Source: Maribellus sp. CM-23 (GTDB lineage: Bacteria > Bacteroidota > Bacteroidia > Bacteroidales > Prolixibacteraceae). From it: DNA of 64,000 nt. This document shows, piece by piece, positions 16,440 through 25,110 of this stretch (position 1 is its first letter; each line of letters starts with the position of its first letter). The notes below the pieces were generated by a model. The model was not told the DNA's origin, ran no database searches, and saw nothing but the letters and a program-made list of their open reading frames with translations. Made by a program: the position numbers and the translations under genes. The stretch spans positions 186,001 through 250,000 of the forward strand of contig NZ_JADWYJ010000006.1 in NCBI RefSeq assembly GCF_021354595.1. Reading direction: 5' to 3'.

Positions 16440-17708
16440 TTAAATCAACTCGATTACCGTAATTTCGGGTGGCATTCCAATTCTTCCCGGAAAACCAATG
16501 TAGCCAAAACCCCGGTTCACATACAGGTATTGCTTGTTTTCTTTATAAAGGCCTCCCCAACGCGGGTATTTGTACTGAACGGGGCTCCATTTTATTCCGG
16601 CACGCTCGATGCCAAACTGCATTCCGTGTGTGTGTCCCGAAAAAGTAAGATCAATATTGGTTTTATCTAAAACCTCGGCATCCCAGTGCGAAGGATCATG
16701 GCTCATTAATAGTTTGAATTGATTCGCATCCGTTTCAGCCGTCGCTTTCTTTAAATCTCCGTGTTGCGGGAAGGGTGGTTTTCCCCAATTCTCAACTCCA
16801 ATCAATGCAATCTCTTCGCCGTTGATTCGAATGTTTTCAGATTCGTTTAGCAGTAAGCGAAAGCCCATTTTTTTATGAAACCCTTTGATTGCTTCCAGGT
16901 TTTTGGCCTTTTCAGCGGGTGATTCCCATTCGGAGTAATCGCCGTAATCGTGATTTCCCAAAATCGAATATTTCCCCAGGCTAGCTTTCATTTGAGAAAG
17001 TACAGGCGCCCAATCGTTGGTTTCTTCAGCAAAATTATTGACCAGATCGCCGGTAAAAAGAATCAGGTCAGGTTCCTGTTCGTTGATAAGTTCTACTGCT
17101 TTGGCAACCTGGTCAAACTTTCGGTTAAAACTGCCCAAATGCATATCGGATATATGAACGATTCTCAATCCTTTAAACGAAACCGGTAGGTTTTCGAAGC
17201 GGATTTTCTCGCGCATCACCCTGAAATTGAATTTTCCTTTTGTAACTCCGTACAGAATGGACGCAAAAGGAATGGCTGCTAAAGCCAGCCCCATTTGGTA
17301 CAAAAATTCTGATCTCCCCATTTTTCTCCCCGTATAAACTTTTGTTTCCTTTTTGTTGACACTCTTTTTTAACCAGTCAATTATTTTGCGGATACCCAGT
17401 TGAATGTCTTTGATCAGTACAAAGACAATAAACACAAACTTCGGAAAATAAAAGAGCGCAAAGCCTGCCATCAGGTAGCCGGCGTAAAGGTATGCTTCCG
17501 ATTGTTTTACGTGCTTGATACCCAGCATAAACACAACAAAACTTGCGAAAATTAACATTGAAATTCCCCAGAAGGTTGTGGTTAACAATAACTTAATTCG
17601 ATTCATCCGTATCCGGGCGATCAGTGGTTTTATGCCGCGCCATGTATAAAAGTCGACGAGCAACATAAAAATTAACAGGGGAATCAATAAAAATATACTG
17701 GCTCTCAT
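16440..17708 (-). CDS. Membrane-anchored metallophosphoesterase (YkuE/YaeI-like)
   Basis: Calcineurin-like phosphoesterase with an N-terminal membrane domain, 422 aa. About four hydrophobic helices fill residues 1-165, and the catalytic domain follows. Metal-binding motifs are complete: HISDMHLGSF (D-x-H), FTGDLVNNF (GD), ILGNHDYGD (GNHD), LMSHDP (H) and FSGHTHGMQFG (GHTH). Relatives act on nucleotide-linked or lipid-linked phosphates, and YkuE/YaeI types have been linked to UDP-sugar lipid precursors; the substrate here is not known. It precedes the antitoxin gene on the same strand, 56 bases apart, and could be co-transcribed. Confidence 0.9.
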   Translation of the reverse strand: MRASIFLLIPLLIFMLLVDFYTWRGIKPLIARIRMNRIKLLLTTTFWGISMLIFASFVVFMLGIKHVKQSEAYLYAGYLMAGFALFYFPKFVFIVFVLIKDIQLGIRKIIDWLKKSVNKKETKVYTGRKMGRSEFLYQMGLALAAIPFASILYGVTKGKFNFRVMREKIRFENLPVSFKGLRIVHISDMHLGSFNRKFDQVAKAVELINEQEPDLILFTGDLVNNFAEETNDWAPVLSQMKASLGKYSILGNHDYGDYSEWESPAEKAKNLEAIKGFHKKMGFRLLLNESENIRINGEEIALIGVENWGKPPFPQHGDLKKATAETDANQFKLLMSHDPSHWDAEVLDKTNIDLTFSGHTHGMQFGIERAGIKWSPVQYKYPRWGGLYKENKQYLYVNRGFGYIGFPGRIGMPPEITVIELI

Positions 17709-17896
17709 TTACAGGTAATTCTTTTCGGTTAGCGATTCAAACGGTTCAACTTTTAAAACTACATACTATTACATTGCTAAAAACAGGTTTATTCTGAAAA
17801 TGTTGTTACGGGTAAACACTATTCCTGCATTTTGGTGAATGACAAATAACAAACAGGAAACATTGGTCTGTTTGTTTGTGCGCAAGCCTCGTTGGT

Positions 17897-18823
17897 TTAA
17901 AATATCGATAGTTCGGTGCGGGTGGTGAACAACTCCAGGAATTTCATGCCGCGGTACGAATTTCCTTTGAGGTTGAGTTTTGGACTCCACACCGCAATGC
18001 AGTAATTTTCGGGATGGATGGCCACAATACCTCCACCAACACCGCTTTTCCCGGGGAGTCCTACCTTAAACGAGAATTCACCCGATTCATCGTAAAAGCC
18101 GCAGGTTTGCATCAGGGCATTTAATCGTTTGGTTTGACTCATGCTAAGCAAAGAGGCACTGTTGCGGGACACATGATGCGTATCTACCAGGTACATGAAG
18201 GTTTGCGTCAGCTCGCGGCAGCTCATTTCGAGCGAGCACATGTTAAAGTAGAAATCCAGCACTTTGTCGGGTTCGTTCCGGATGTTCCCATACGATTTGA
18301 TAAAGTTGCAAAGCGCAATATTTCGGTAGCCCACCGACTTTTCAGAGCGGGCAATTCCGGCAGAATACTCCAGGTCGGGGTTTCCGCTCAGTTTGCGTAC
18401 GAAGGCGAGAAAATCAACCGGAGCATCCTTGAGTTCGCTGATCAGCATGTCGCAAATGACCAGTGCACCTCCGTTGATCAGCGGGTTGCGCGGAATGCCG
18501 TTATCGGTTTCCAGTTGAATGAGCGAATTGAACGGCGTACCCGATGGCTCAACACCCACCCGTTCCCAGATTTTATCGCCCAAAATGCTGTAAGCAAGGC
18601 TCAGCGACAAAACCTTTGAAATACTTTGGATGGAAAAACGGGTTTCCCAGTCGCCGGTTCCAAAACCTTTGCCGTAAAGAGTGGTAAGATAAACGCCGAA
18701 TTTCTCCGGATCTACCCCCGATAATTCCGGTATGTACTGTGCCACTTCACCGGTGTTTTCTTCGTTTTTAACCGCTTCAAATATCTCGCTGATGATGGTG
18801 CCGTAATCTATTCTTGTGGTCAT
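17897..18823 (-). CDS. glsA: Glutaminase
   Basis: Serine-dependent beta-lactamase-fold glutaminase, converting L-glutamine to glutamate and ammonia, 308 aa, cytoplasmic. The catalytic Ser67 and Lys70 lie in RFSIQSISKVLSLSLAY. GTPFNSLIQLETDNGIPRNPLINGGALV and VGLPGKSGVGGGIVAI are family blocks including the substrate-binding Asn and the GxSG-like turn. Normal length, no signal peptide. It is divergent from the omega-amidase gene across about 230 bases. Both handle glutamine-related amides, so a shared nitrogen-metabolism role is plausible but inferred. Confidence 0.95.
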   Translation of the reverse strand: MTTRIDYGTIISEIFEAVKNEENTGEVAQYIPELSGVDPEKFGVYLTTLYGKGFGTGDWETRFSIQSISKVLSLSLAYSILGDKIWERVGVEPSGTPFNSLIQLETDNGIPRNPLINGGALVICDMLISELKDAPVDFLAFVRKLSGNPDLEYSAGIARSEKSVGYRNIALCNFIKSYGNIRNEPDKVLDFYFNMCSLEMSCRELTQTFMYLVDTHHVSRNSASLLSMSQTKRLNALMQTCGFYDESGEFSFKVGLPGKSGVGGGIVAIHPENYCIAVWSPKLNLKGNSYRGMKFLELFTTRTELSIF

Positions 18824-19052
18824 TATGTTTTTGTTCTTGCACGATGCCGCGCAGTTTTGTTTCCTGATTAACGGAGGTGAAGATAAAAAGCACAGTGCTT
18901 GTGAATTATGAGTTTTGTCGGGATTTGTACGAAAATAAGAAGGAATACCCGAATAATTGTTAATTTACACGTTGAACTTGTTCAGCCTGTTGAGTAGCGT
19001 ATCCGGAATTTAATTATCATAAATAAAGAGCGCAAAGGATAAAATAAATACC

Positions 19053-19823
19053 ATGGAAAACCTAAAAATAACCATCGTTCAACCCGACATTACTTGGGAA
19101 GATACAGCAGCCAATCTGGAAAAATATTCGCGTTTGCTAAAGGGGGATGTTCAAACAGACCTGATTGTGCTGCCCGAAATGTTTACGACCGGTTTTTCCA
19201 TGAATCCGCAAAAGTTACAAGAGCCGATGGACGGCCCCACGATCAACTGGATGAAGAAACTGGCGGCGGAAAAGGATGCGTCGGTGCTGGGGAGTGTGAT
19301 AATTGAAGAGCAAGGCCTGACTTACAACCGGGCGGTGTGGGTTTTCCCTGATGGGAACTTAATGAGTTACGACAAACGGCATTTATATACAATGGGGAAG
19401 GAGCACCTTCATTATGCATCCGGTCGCTCGAAAACCATTGTGGAATACAAGGGATGGAAGTTTTGCCCCCTGATTTGCTACGACCTTCGTTTTCCGGTGT
19501 GGGCGCGTAATGCCGAAGACTACGATGTGTTGATTTACATGGCTAACTGGCCGTCTCCGCGGCATCATGTGTGGAAGAACCTGCTGGTGGCGCGTGCCAT
19601 CGAAAATCAGTGCTACTGTATCGGGGTAAACCGCTCGGGCTCTGACGGCGCCGGATTAAGTTACCTGGGAAACTCAGCCTGCATTTCGCCCAAAGGCTTT
19701 GCTGATTTCCTACCCGAAGAAGAAAGTGTGCAGACTTTTGAAATTTCGTACGATGATCTCCATAAATTCAGGAAAAGCTTTCCGTTACTTGATGACCGGG
19801 ATCACTTTAAAGTTGAACTGTGA
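19053..19823 (+). CDS. Omega-amidase (nitrilase superfamily)
   Basis: Carbon-nitrogen hydrolase of the YafV/omega-amidase branch, 256 aa. The catalytic triad is Glu42 (LPEMFTTGFSM), Lys108 (SYDKRHLY) and Cys142 (LICYDLRFPVWARN). The TGFSM and WARN features are typical of omega-amidases, which hydrolyse alpha-ketoglutaramate and alpha-ketosuccinamate to the ketoacid and ammonia. Cytoplasmic, no signal. It is divergent from glutaminase. Removing the ketoacid amide made by glutamine transaminases would complement glutaminase; this link is inference from adjacency and known pathways. Confidence 0.93.
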   Translation: MENLKITIVQPDITWEDTAANLEKYSRLLKGDVQTDLIVLPEMFTTGFSMNPQKLQEPMDGPTINWMKKLAAEKDASVLGSVIIEEQGLTYNRAVWVFPDGNLMSYDKRHLYTMGKEHLHYASGRSKTIVEYKGWKFCPLICYDLRFPVWARNAEDYDVLIYMANWPSPRHHVWKNLLVARAIENQCYCIGVNRSGSDGAGLSYLGNSACISPKGFADFLPEEESVQTFEISYDDLHKFRKSFPLLDDRDHFKVEL

Positions 19824-20201
19824 GCGTAATTTGTAGCTGTTTTTACAATTGCTTGTGATTGGTAAGGGCTTGTCAACAGCTATTCTCAATCGATTATCTG
19901 TAGTTTTATAAACTTCTTTGTCCTTCTTTATGTCAAGCCATCCTGAGCTCTCTTTCATATCGTCTTGTACTTCGAAGCACGGCACAGTTATTGTTAAAAA
20001 GTGTTTAAATTAAATTGAAAGAACCTGCAGAAAACAAAGTCAGGAAATCATCGGTTCAATTCAAGTTATTTTTTTCGTGAGTCAGTCATTCTTCCTTACA
20101 GATTTATGTTAATATACTATCTGTGAGTGGTTGAGTGATTTGAAAAGAGGGTATAACAAACTGAGCGGTAAAAGTATTGTTAAACCAAATTTTTAAGAAT
20201 C
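19824..20201. other. Intergenic region without a gene, 19.8-20.2 kb
   Basis: A 378-base spacer before the first TonB gene. Its last 40 bases (CTGAGCGG, then GTATTGTTAAACC) recur as a leader before the second TonB paralogue. I see no ORF worth calling, no terminator and no clear TAnnTTTG box. Confidence 0.6.
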
Positions 20202-20885
20202 ATGGAACGAAAAAAATCATTGAAAGCAGATTTGGAAGGAAAACGAAACACCTTCTTTCTCATTGGGTTGGTAGTAGCATTGGGGCTGGTTTTTGCAGCA
20301 TTCGAATGGACTTCCAAACCCCGGAAAGCCGAACTACCAAGTGGAACTCCTGTTTATTTCGTGGAAGATGAAATTCCTCCGGTTTTGAGGGAGCCCAAAG
20401 AACAAGCTCCGGAACCGGAGAAGCCTAAGGTCATTGAACTCATCAACATTATCCCCGACGGAATTGCCATCGCAGAAGATCCAATCTTCGATTTAGGAGA
20501 ACCGGGTGATCCTGTAATTGTTGATTTGTCTGCGTTTCCTTCGGTTCCGGCAGATAAGCCCGAAGAACAGATTTTTGTGAACACAGTTGAAGTACCTGCC
20601 GAATTTCCCGGTGGCGAGCGTGCCTTGTACAAATACATCAGCGATCACGTGAAATACCCCATTATTGCCCAGGAAAACGGGGTACAGGGAAAAGTTTATG
20701 TAAACTTTGTGGTGGATGAAAACGGCGATGCGATTAACGTAACAGTGGGGCGTGCCGGAGATGCTTCGCTGGATGCGGAAGCCATACGCGTAATTGAAAG
20801 CTTGCCTCGTTTCCGGCCTGCCAAACAAGGTGGAAGGACTGTTAAGGTGTACTACACTGCTGTAATTTACTTCCAGTTACAATAG
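20202..20885 (+). CDS. TonB-family energy transducer (first of two tandem paralogues)
   Basis: Inner-membrane protein that passes proton-motive energy to outer-membrane receptors, 227 aa. The short cytoplasmic start MERKKSLKADLEGKR is followed by one membrane helix (about 17-36, FFLIGLVVALGLVFAAFEW), a proline- and acid-rich linker (PKEQAPEPEKPK) and a C-terminal TonB domain from about 130 (VPAEFPGGERALYKYIS... YPIIAQENGVQGKVYVNFVV). The domain ends in LPRFRPAKQGGRTVKVYYTAVIYFQLQ, of which the RVIESLPRF turn is typical. No ExbB/ExbD is adjacent. A very similar gene follows, and a third copy of the domain is fused to an M56 protein 2 kb on. The shared leader suggests local duplication. Confidence 0.92.
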   Translation: MERKKSLKADLEGKRNTFFLIGLVVALGLVFAAFEWTSKPRKAELPSGTPVYFVEDEIPPVLREPKEQAPEPEKPKVIELINIIPDGIAIAEDPIFDLGEPGDPVIVDLSAFPSVPADKPEEQIFVNTVEVPAEFPGGERALYKYISDHVKYPIIAQENGVQGKVYVNFVVDENGDAINVTVGRAGDASLDAEAIRVIESLPRFRPAKQGGRTVKVYYTAVIYFQLQ

Positions 20886-20934
20886 TCTATCTTATTACTA
20901 ATGTATTACTTAACTTTTTTGAATTTAAATTGTA

Positions 20935-20986
20935 AAACATATAACTAATAAATTAGTTTGAGAACTAAATAATTAGTTATATGTTT
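20935..20986. terminator. Long A/T-rich hairpin between the TonB paralogues
   Basis: 24-base arms pair with two mismatches around the loop TGAG. The outer part is AAACATATAACTAAT and its complement. The 3' end runs TTTGTCTC, so it may terminate the first gene, and on the minus strand TTTACAA follows. It is nearly symmetrical, so direction cannot be decided. Confidence 0.6.
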
Positions 20987-21069
20987 GTCTCAATGAAATC
21001 AGTTACAAGATTTAGTTTATAGTGGTTTCAAAACTGAACGGAGTATTGTTAAACCGTAATTATTAAATC

Positions 21070-21759
21070 ATGGAACAGAAAAAAACGTTTAAAGCTGATT
21101 TGGAGGGAAAACGAAACACCCTCTTTTTGATTGGGCTGGTGGTGGCCCTCGGAGTTACCTTGGTGGCTTTTGAGTGGACCACTAAACCCGCTAAAGCGGA
21201 ATCGCTCGGAGTTTTGGAAGCGCAGGCAGTGGAAGAAGAATTTATCCCGATTACCCGTGAGCCACAAACACAACCTCCGCCACCACCACCGCCGCCACGA
21301 GTGGTTGAAGTGCTGAACATTGTTGACGATGAAGTACAAATTGAGGACGACCTCGAAATTGAAGACACCGAAGCCGATGAAAACACCGTAATAAACGTGG
21401 CTCCGGTTATCGAAACAAAAGAAGAGGAAGAAGTGGCGGAAGAAATCTTTTTCAACATTATCGAAGAACCGGCCGAGTTTCCGGGAGGAGACAGGGCTTT
21501 GTACAAATACATCAGCGATCATGTTAAATATCCTGTGATTGCGCAGGAAAACGGCATCCAGGGGAAAGTATACGTAAAGTTTGTGGTAGATAAAGATGGT
21601 AGCGCCGTTAATGCCGAGATTGCCCGTCCGGTAGATACTTCGCTCGATGCCGAAGCCCTTCGCGTAATTAATAGCTTGCCCCGGTTTAAACCCGGAAAAC
21701 AGCGGGGGAAGCCTGTAAAGGTTTATTACACAGCAGTAATTAATTTTCAGCTTCAGTAA
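21070..21759 (+). CDS. TonB-family energy transducer (second tandem paralogue)
   Basis: Paralogue of the preceding gene, 229 aa: near-identical N-terminus (MEQKKTFKADLEGKRNTLF), the same single membrane helix, a more acidic linker with PPPPPPPP and IEDDLEIEDTEADENT stretches, and a C-terminal TonB domain (EEPAEFPGGDRALYKYIS, YPVIAQENGIQGKVYVKFVV). It will act in the periplasm, coupling an ExbB/D motor elsewhere in the genome to receptors. The linkers differ most, so the two copies may serve different receptors or reach different distances. The leader TATTGTTAAACC before the ATG is shared with the first copy. A 16-bp perfect hairpin follows. Confidence 0.92.
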   Translation: MEQKKTFKADLEGKRNTLFLIGLVVALGVTLVAFEWTTKPAKAESLGVLEAQAVEEEFIPITREPQTQPPPPPPPPRVVEVLNIVDDEVQIEDDLEIEDTEADENTVINVAPVIETKEEEEVAEEIFFNIIEEPAEFPGGDRALYKYISDHVKYPVIAQENGIQGKVYVKFVVDKDGSAVNAEIARPVDTSLDAEALRVINSLPRFKPGKQRGKPVKVYYTAVINFQLQ

Positions 21760-21794
21760 AAAATGAAAGAAAAGTGATATTTCAGCAATAAATT

Positions 21795-21830
21795 AACTAA
21801 AGAGATAGTTTAAAAACTATCTCTTTAGTT
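21795..21830. terminator. Intrinsic terminator after the second TonB gene
   Basis: Perfect 16-bp stem AACTAAAGAGATAGTT with its complement around TAAA. TTAGG follows on the plus strand, so the T-run is short; the last bases of the stem supply TTT. Confidence 0.65.
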
Positions 21831-21896
21831 TTAGGTATAATATTTGTTATCAAGGGTAGGGGATTAACAAGCGTATAACAAATCAAATAAATATTC

Positions 21897-22292
21897 ATGA
21901 AAGAATTAACTAAAGCAGAAGAGCAGGTAATGCAGTTTCTCTGGAAGCTTGAAAAAGCTTTTGTAAAAGACATTGTCGAGAGAATGGATGAACCGAAACC
22001 CGCCTATAACACCGTGTCAACCATTATCCGGATACTGGAACGAAAAGGTTTTGTAGGGCACAATGCTTACGGGAAAACCCACGAATATTACCCTTTGATA
22101 AGCAGGAAGGAATACACGCAGTCGTTTATGAAGAACTTCATGCGCAATTATTTCAGCGGTTCTTTTCAGGAAATGGTTTCGTTTTTTGCCCGCGAAGACA
22201 ACATGAGTATTTCGGAGCTGGACGAGTTGATGGAAGATGTGAAGCGTGATCTTGAAAACGAAAATCCGGAAGAAAATGAACAGCGCGGTTAA
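21897..22292 (+). CDS. BlaI/MecI-family transcriptional repressor
   Basis: Winged-helix repressor, 131 aa. The N-terminal MKELTKAEEQVMQFLWKL and DEPKPAYNTVSTIIRILERKGFV match the BlaI DNA-binding domain (recognition helix NTVSTIIRILE). The C-terminal helices (SISELDELMEDVKRDLENEN) dimerise. In the BlaI/BlaR1 system, the membrane sensor causes the repressor to be cleaved or released. The following gene is an M56 sensor and overlaps it by 17 bases, so the two are translationally coupled. There is no beta-lactamase nearby, so the regulon is probably different; TonB genes next door are candidate targets by proximity only. Confidence 0.93.
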   Translation: MKELTKAEEQVMQFLWKLEKAFVKDIVERMDEPKPAYNTVSTIIRILERKGFVGHNAYGKTHEYYPLISRKEYTQSFMKNFMRNYFSGSFQEMVSFFAREDNMSISELDELMEDVKRDLENENPEENEQRG

Positions 22293-23694
22293 CTTTTTGG
22301 TGGAATCGGGCATCAGTTTGTCGATGCTCTCGCTCATTTACATCCTGTTTTTGAGAAAAGAGACATTCTTCCGGTTAAACAGGTTGTTCCTGTTGGTTTC
22401 AGTTGCATTTTCAGTATTGTTGCCTTTCCTGCATTTTCGGGTGTATGAGGCACAACCCATCATGCTGGCTGAGGTTACGGTTACTCCTTACCGAAACCTG
22501 ATGGAGGCAGTAACCATTTACGGTCAGGACTTATCCGGAAGCGTTGTAAAAACCATCAGTTCCAACTGGCTTATAATGTTTGTTTACTTGCTGGGGCTGC
22601 TCTTTTTTACCCTTCGTTTTGCTCTGAAGTTAAACCAGGTTTTCAAATTGATCCGTAAAAATCCGGTTCAGACAAGCGGAAAGATAAAGTTTGTTTTGAT
22701 GGAAGCGGAAATGAGTCCTTTTTCTTTTTTGAATTATGTGTTTGTGAATCCACACCGGAGAGAAGACAAGGACTACAAAGAAGTGCTGGCCCATGAAATG
22801 GAACATATCCGCCAGGGACACACATTTGATGTGCTGATCCTGGAAGTACTGACCATTCTGCAGTGGTTCAACCCGTTTATGTGGATGCTGAAAAGAGTGA
22901 TCCGTGAAAACCACGAGTTTTTAGCCGATCGTGCCGTACTGAATTCAGGCGTAAATGCGGCCCGTTACAAGCAGTTGCTGCTTAACCAGGCACTGGGCCT
23001 GCAACCCGAAGTTGCCAATCATTTCAACTCATCATTAATAAAAAAACGCATTAAAATGATTTCAAAGATTAAATCATCGAAGTTGGCCAACATTAAATAT
23101 GTGGCAGGTGCTTTTAGCATCATCGCGCTGGTAACCATTTTTGCCTGCGAGAACAAAGAAACAATAGACATGGAAGTACCTGCTGATAAGTCGGCTTCCC
23201 TGCAACTGTCGATTGAAGACGGGAAAATAAAACTTACCGGCGAAGATGTGGACATTCAGAAAGTTGAAAAAATTCTGTCGGCCGGAAACATCCGGGTATC
23301 CAAAGACAGCCTGGGAAGCACCTACATGTGGAGTGAAAAATCGCAAAAATCCGCTTACATCGGAAGTGAAGACGCGGATGATGTATTCTTGATTGTAGAA
23401 GATATGCCCGAGTTTCCGGGAGGTGATCTTGCTTTGCGTAAATACATTTCTAACGCAGTTAAATATCCGGTATTGGCGCAGGAAAACGGTATACAGGGAA
23501 AAGTATATGTAACTTTTGTGGTGGGAAAAGACGGCTACATAAAAGATGCAAGGATTGCCCGGGGTGTTGATCCGGTGCTTGACAAAGAGGCTTTACGCGT
23601 GGTAAATACCTTGCCTCAATGGAAACCGGGTAAACAAAAGGGAAAATTTGTAGACGTAAGTTACACAGTACCAATCAATTTTGCATTGCAGTAA
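22276..23694 (+). CDS. M56 (BlaR1-type) membrane metallopeptidase fused to a C-terminal TonB domain
   Basis: Sensor-type zinc peptidase, 472 aa from MNSAVNFL. About four membrane helices occupy residues 5-125 and again near 275-290 (YVAGAFSIIALVTIFAC). The metalloprotease site is His163-Glu164-His167 in LAHEMEHIRQGH, with NHEFLADRAVL supplying the downstream acidic ligand. Instead of a penicillin-binding sensor domain, the C-terminus (about 370-472) is a TonB domain: EDMPEFPGGDLALRKYIS, YPVLAQENGIQGKVYVTFVV, LPQWKPGKQKGKFVDVSY. This resembles the two TonB paralogues upstream. It probably cleaves or inactivates the BlaI partner in response to an envelope signal. The chosen start gives the membrane helix a correct N-terminus; the frame is open upstream to 22246. 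Confidence 0.9.
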   Translation: MNSAVNFLVESGISLSMLSLIYILFLRKETFFRLNRLFLLVSVAFSVLLPFLHFRVYEAQPIMLAEVTVTPYRNLMEAVTIYGQDLSGSVVKTISSNWLIMFVYLLGLLFFTLRFALKLNQVFKLIRKNPVQTSGKIKFVLMEAEMSPFSFLNYVFVNPHRREDKDYKEVLAHEMEHIRQGHTFDVLILEVLTILQWFNPFMWMLKRVIRENHEFLADRAVLNSGVNAARYKQLLLNQALGLQPEVANHFNSSLIKKRIKMISKIKSSKLANIKYVAGAFSIIALVTIFACENKETIDMEVPADKSASLQLSIEDGKIKLTGEDVDIQKVEKILSAGNIRVSKDSLGSTYMWSEKSQKSAYIGSEDADDVFLIVEDMPEFPGGDLALRKYISNAVKYPVLAQENGIQGKVYVTFVVGKDGYIKDARIARGVDPVLDKEALRVVNTLPQWKPGKQKGKFVDVSYTVPINFALQ

Positions 23695-23859
23695 AATGTT
23701 GAATATTGGCCGTATTTTATCGGAAGATTGTCGAATATATTGAAATCGGTCAGAAATGCGGAGAAGATATTCCACAAATTATTTAAACCCTGTTACTGAA
23801 GGTGCCGGATACGCTGGATATTGACTTTCAGATAGAAAACAGAACATAGACATTCAAAC

Positions 23860-25110
23860 ATGACACACAAGTTTAAATACATACTGATCAGTCTTCTGTT
23901 GTTTCCCGTTTTTGCACAGGCACAGCATTCCGTCGACCAGCTGATTATAAATAAGAACTATCCCAAGGCGTTGGCTGAAATCAATAAACAGCTGGAGAAA
24001 GCCCCCTCGGCAGAGTTGTACCTGAAAAAAGGCGTTGTGTATCAAAACCTGCAGGATTACCAGCAGGCTGTGGCAGCATTTTCAGAAGGACTGATGTACG
24101 AGCCGGAAAATGTAACATTGATGGGCGAAGCCGCCGAAAGTTTTGCCATTTTAGGAAACAACCAGGACGCCGTTTCATTTTATCAAAAAGCGGTTGACCT
24201 GGCGCCCGACGACCTGGTATTGGCTGGGAAACTGGGCCGTGTGTTTATTAACCTGAAAGATCACCACAAAGCTTACGATGTATTTTCTACCATTTATGCA
24301 CGCGATTCGTCCAATGTGTTTTGGAATAAACAGTTGGCCTATTGTGCGTTTAAGGTTTTTAAACGCAAGCAGGCCGTTTATTTGTATGAAAACGTGCTGG
24401 AAGCCAACCCGCGCGATTATACTTCGTACCTGAATTTGATCAATTGTTACCACCCGCAAAAAGAAGGGAACCAGATTATGGCGACCATTGAAAAAGGCAT
24501 GATTCAGTTTCCGGGTGATCCTGAATTGTTGCTGGAGAAAGCCATGTTTCTCTACCGGACCAAACGTTACGGCCCGGCCATGATTCATTTTGAAAAATAC
24601 ATGAAAGTGGAAAAACAACCGGAATACGATACCGAAATGAATTACGGCATTGCCACTTATTTTGCGGGTTTTGAAGACAAAGCGCTGGGTATTTTCAATA
24701 AACTGAACCAGCTAAATCCGAACGATGCATTGGTCATCTATTACCAAAGCCTTTGCTATAAAAAAATGAAGGATTTTGAACAGGCCGGAAAACTGATGCA
24801 ATGGGCAATTGATGCTTCCACACCTGATTATGTGGCTGAAATGTACCATCATTTGGGGCAAATATTCGGACAGCAACGAATGTTCAAAGAGTCGGTTGAA
24901 GCCCTGAACAAAGCATTGGAACTAAACCCGGAGAAAGTGGAGGTTCTGTTTGAAATTGCCACTACTTACGAGGAATTTAACTCCAATAAAACACTGGCAC
25001 TAAACTACTATAATATATACATCAAAGAAGCCGGAGAGGGCGGCAAGAACATCTCTTACGCCCTCGACCGGATTGAAAAACTCAAGGAAGATCTCTTTTT
25101 TGAAGAGTAA
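23860..25110 (+). CDS. Exported tetratricopeptide-repeat protein
   Basis: Secreted TPR protein, 416 aa. A signal peptide ends at QAQHSVDQ. Residues 25-400 contain about ten TPR-like helical pairs with Leu/Ala/Tyr spacing: AELYLKKGVVYQNLQDYQQA, VTLMGEAAESFAILGNNQDA, EMYHHLGQIFGQQRMFKES and others. TPRs mediate protein-protein contacts; the partner is unknown. It ends in acidic KLKEDLFFEE. The stop lies inside the 3' end of the convergent PAP2 gene, a 29-base overlap. Its terminator hairpin is at 25124-25154, inside the PAP2 coding sequence. Confidence 0.85.
   Translation: MTHKFKYILISLLLFPVFAQAQHSVDQLIINKNYPKALAEINKQLEKAPSAELYLKKGVVYQNLQDYQQAVAAFSEGLMYEPENVTLMGEAAESFAILGNNQDAVSFYQKAVDLAPDDLVLAGKLGRVFINLKDHHKAYDVFSTIYARDSSNVFWNKQLAYCAFKVFKRKQAVYLYENVLEANPRDYTSYLNLINCYHPQKEGNQIMATIEKGMIQFPGDPELLLEKAMFLYRTKRYGPAMIHFEKYMKVEKQPEYDTEMNYGIATYFAGFEDKALGIFNKLNQLNPNDALVIYYQSLCYKKMKDFEQAGKLMQWAIDASTPDYVAEMYHHLGQIFGQQRMFKESVEALNKALELNPEKVEVLFEIATTYEEFNSNKTLALNYYNIYIKEAGEGGKNISYALDRIEKLKEDLFFEE

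Noticed and set aside
21897..23694. Beta-lactam resistance operon
   Set aside because: BlaI and an M56 peptidase are present, but no beta-lactamase, PBP2a or penicillin-binding sensor domain.
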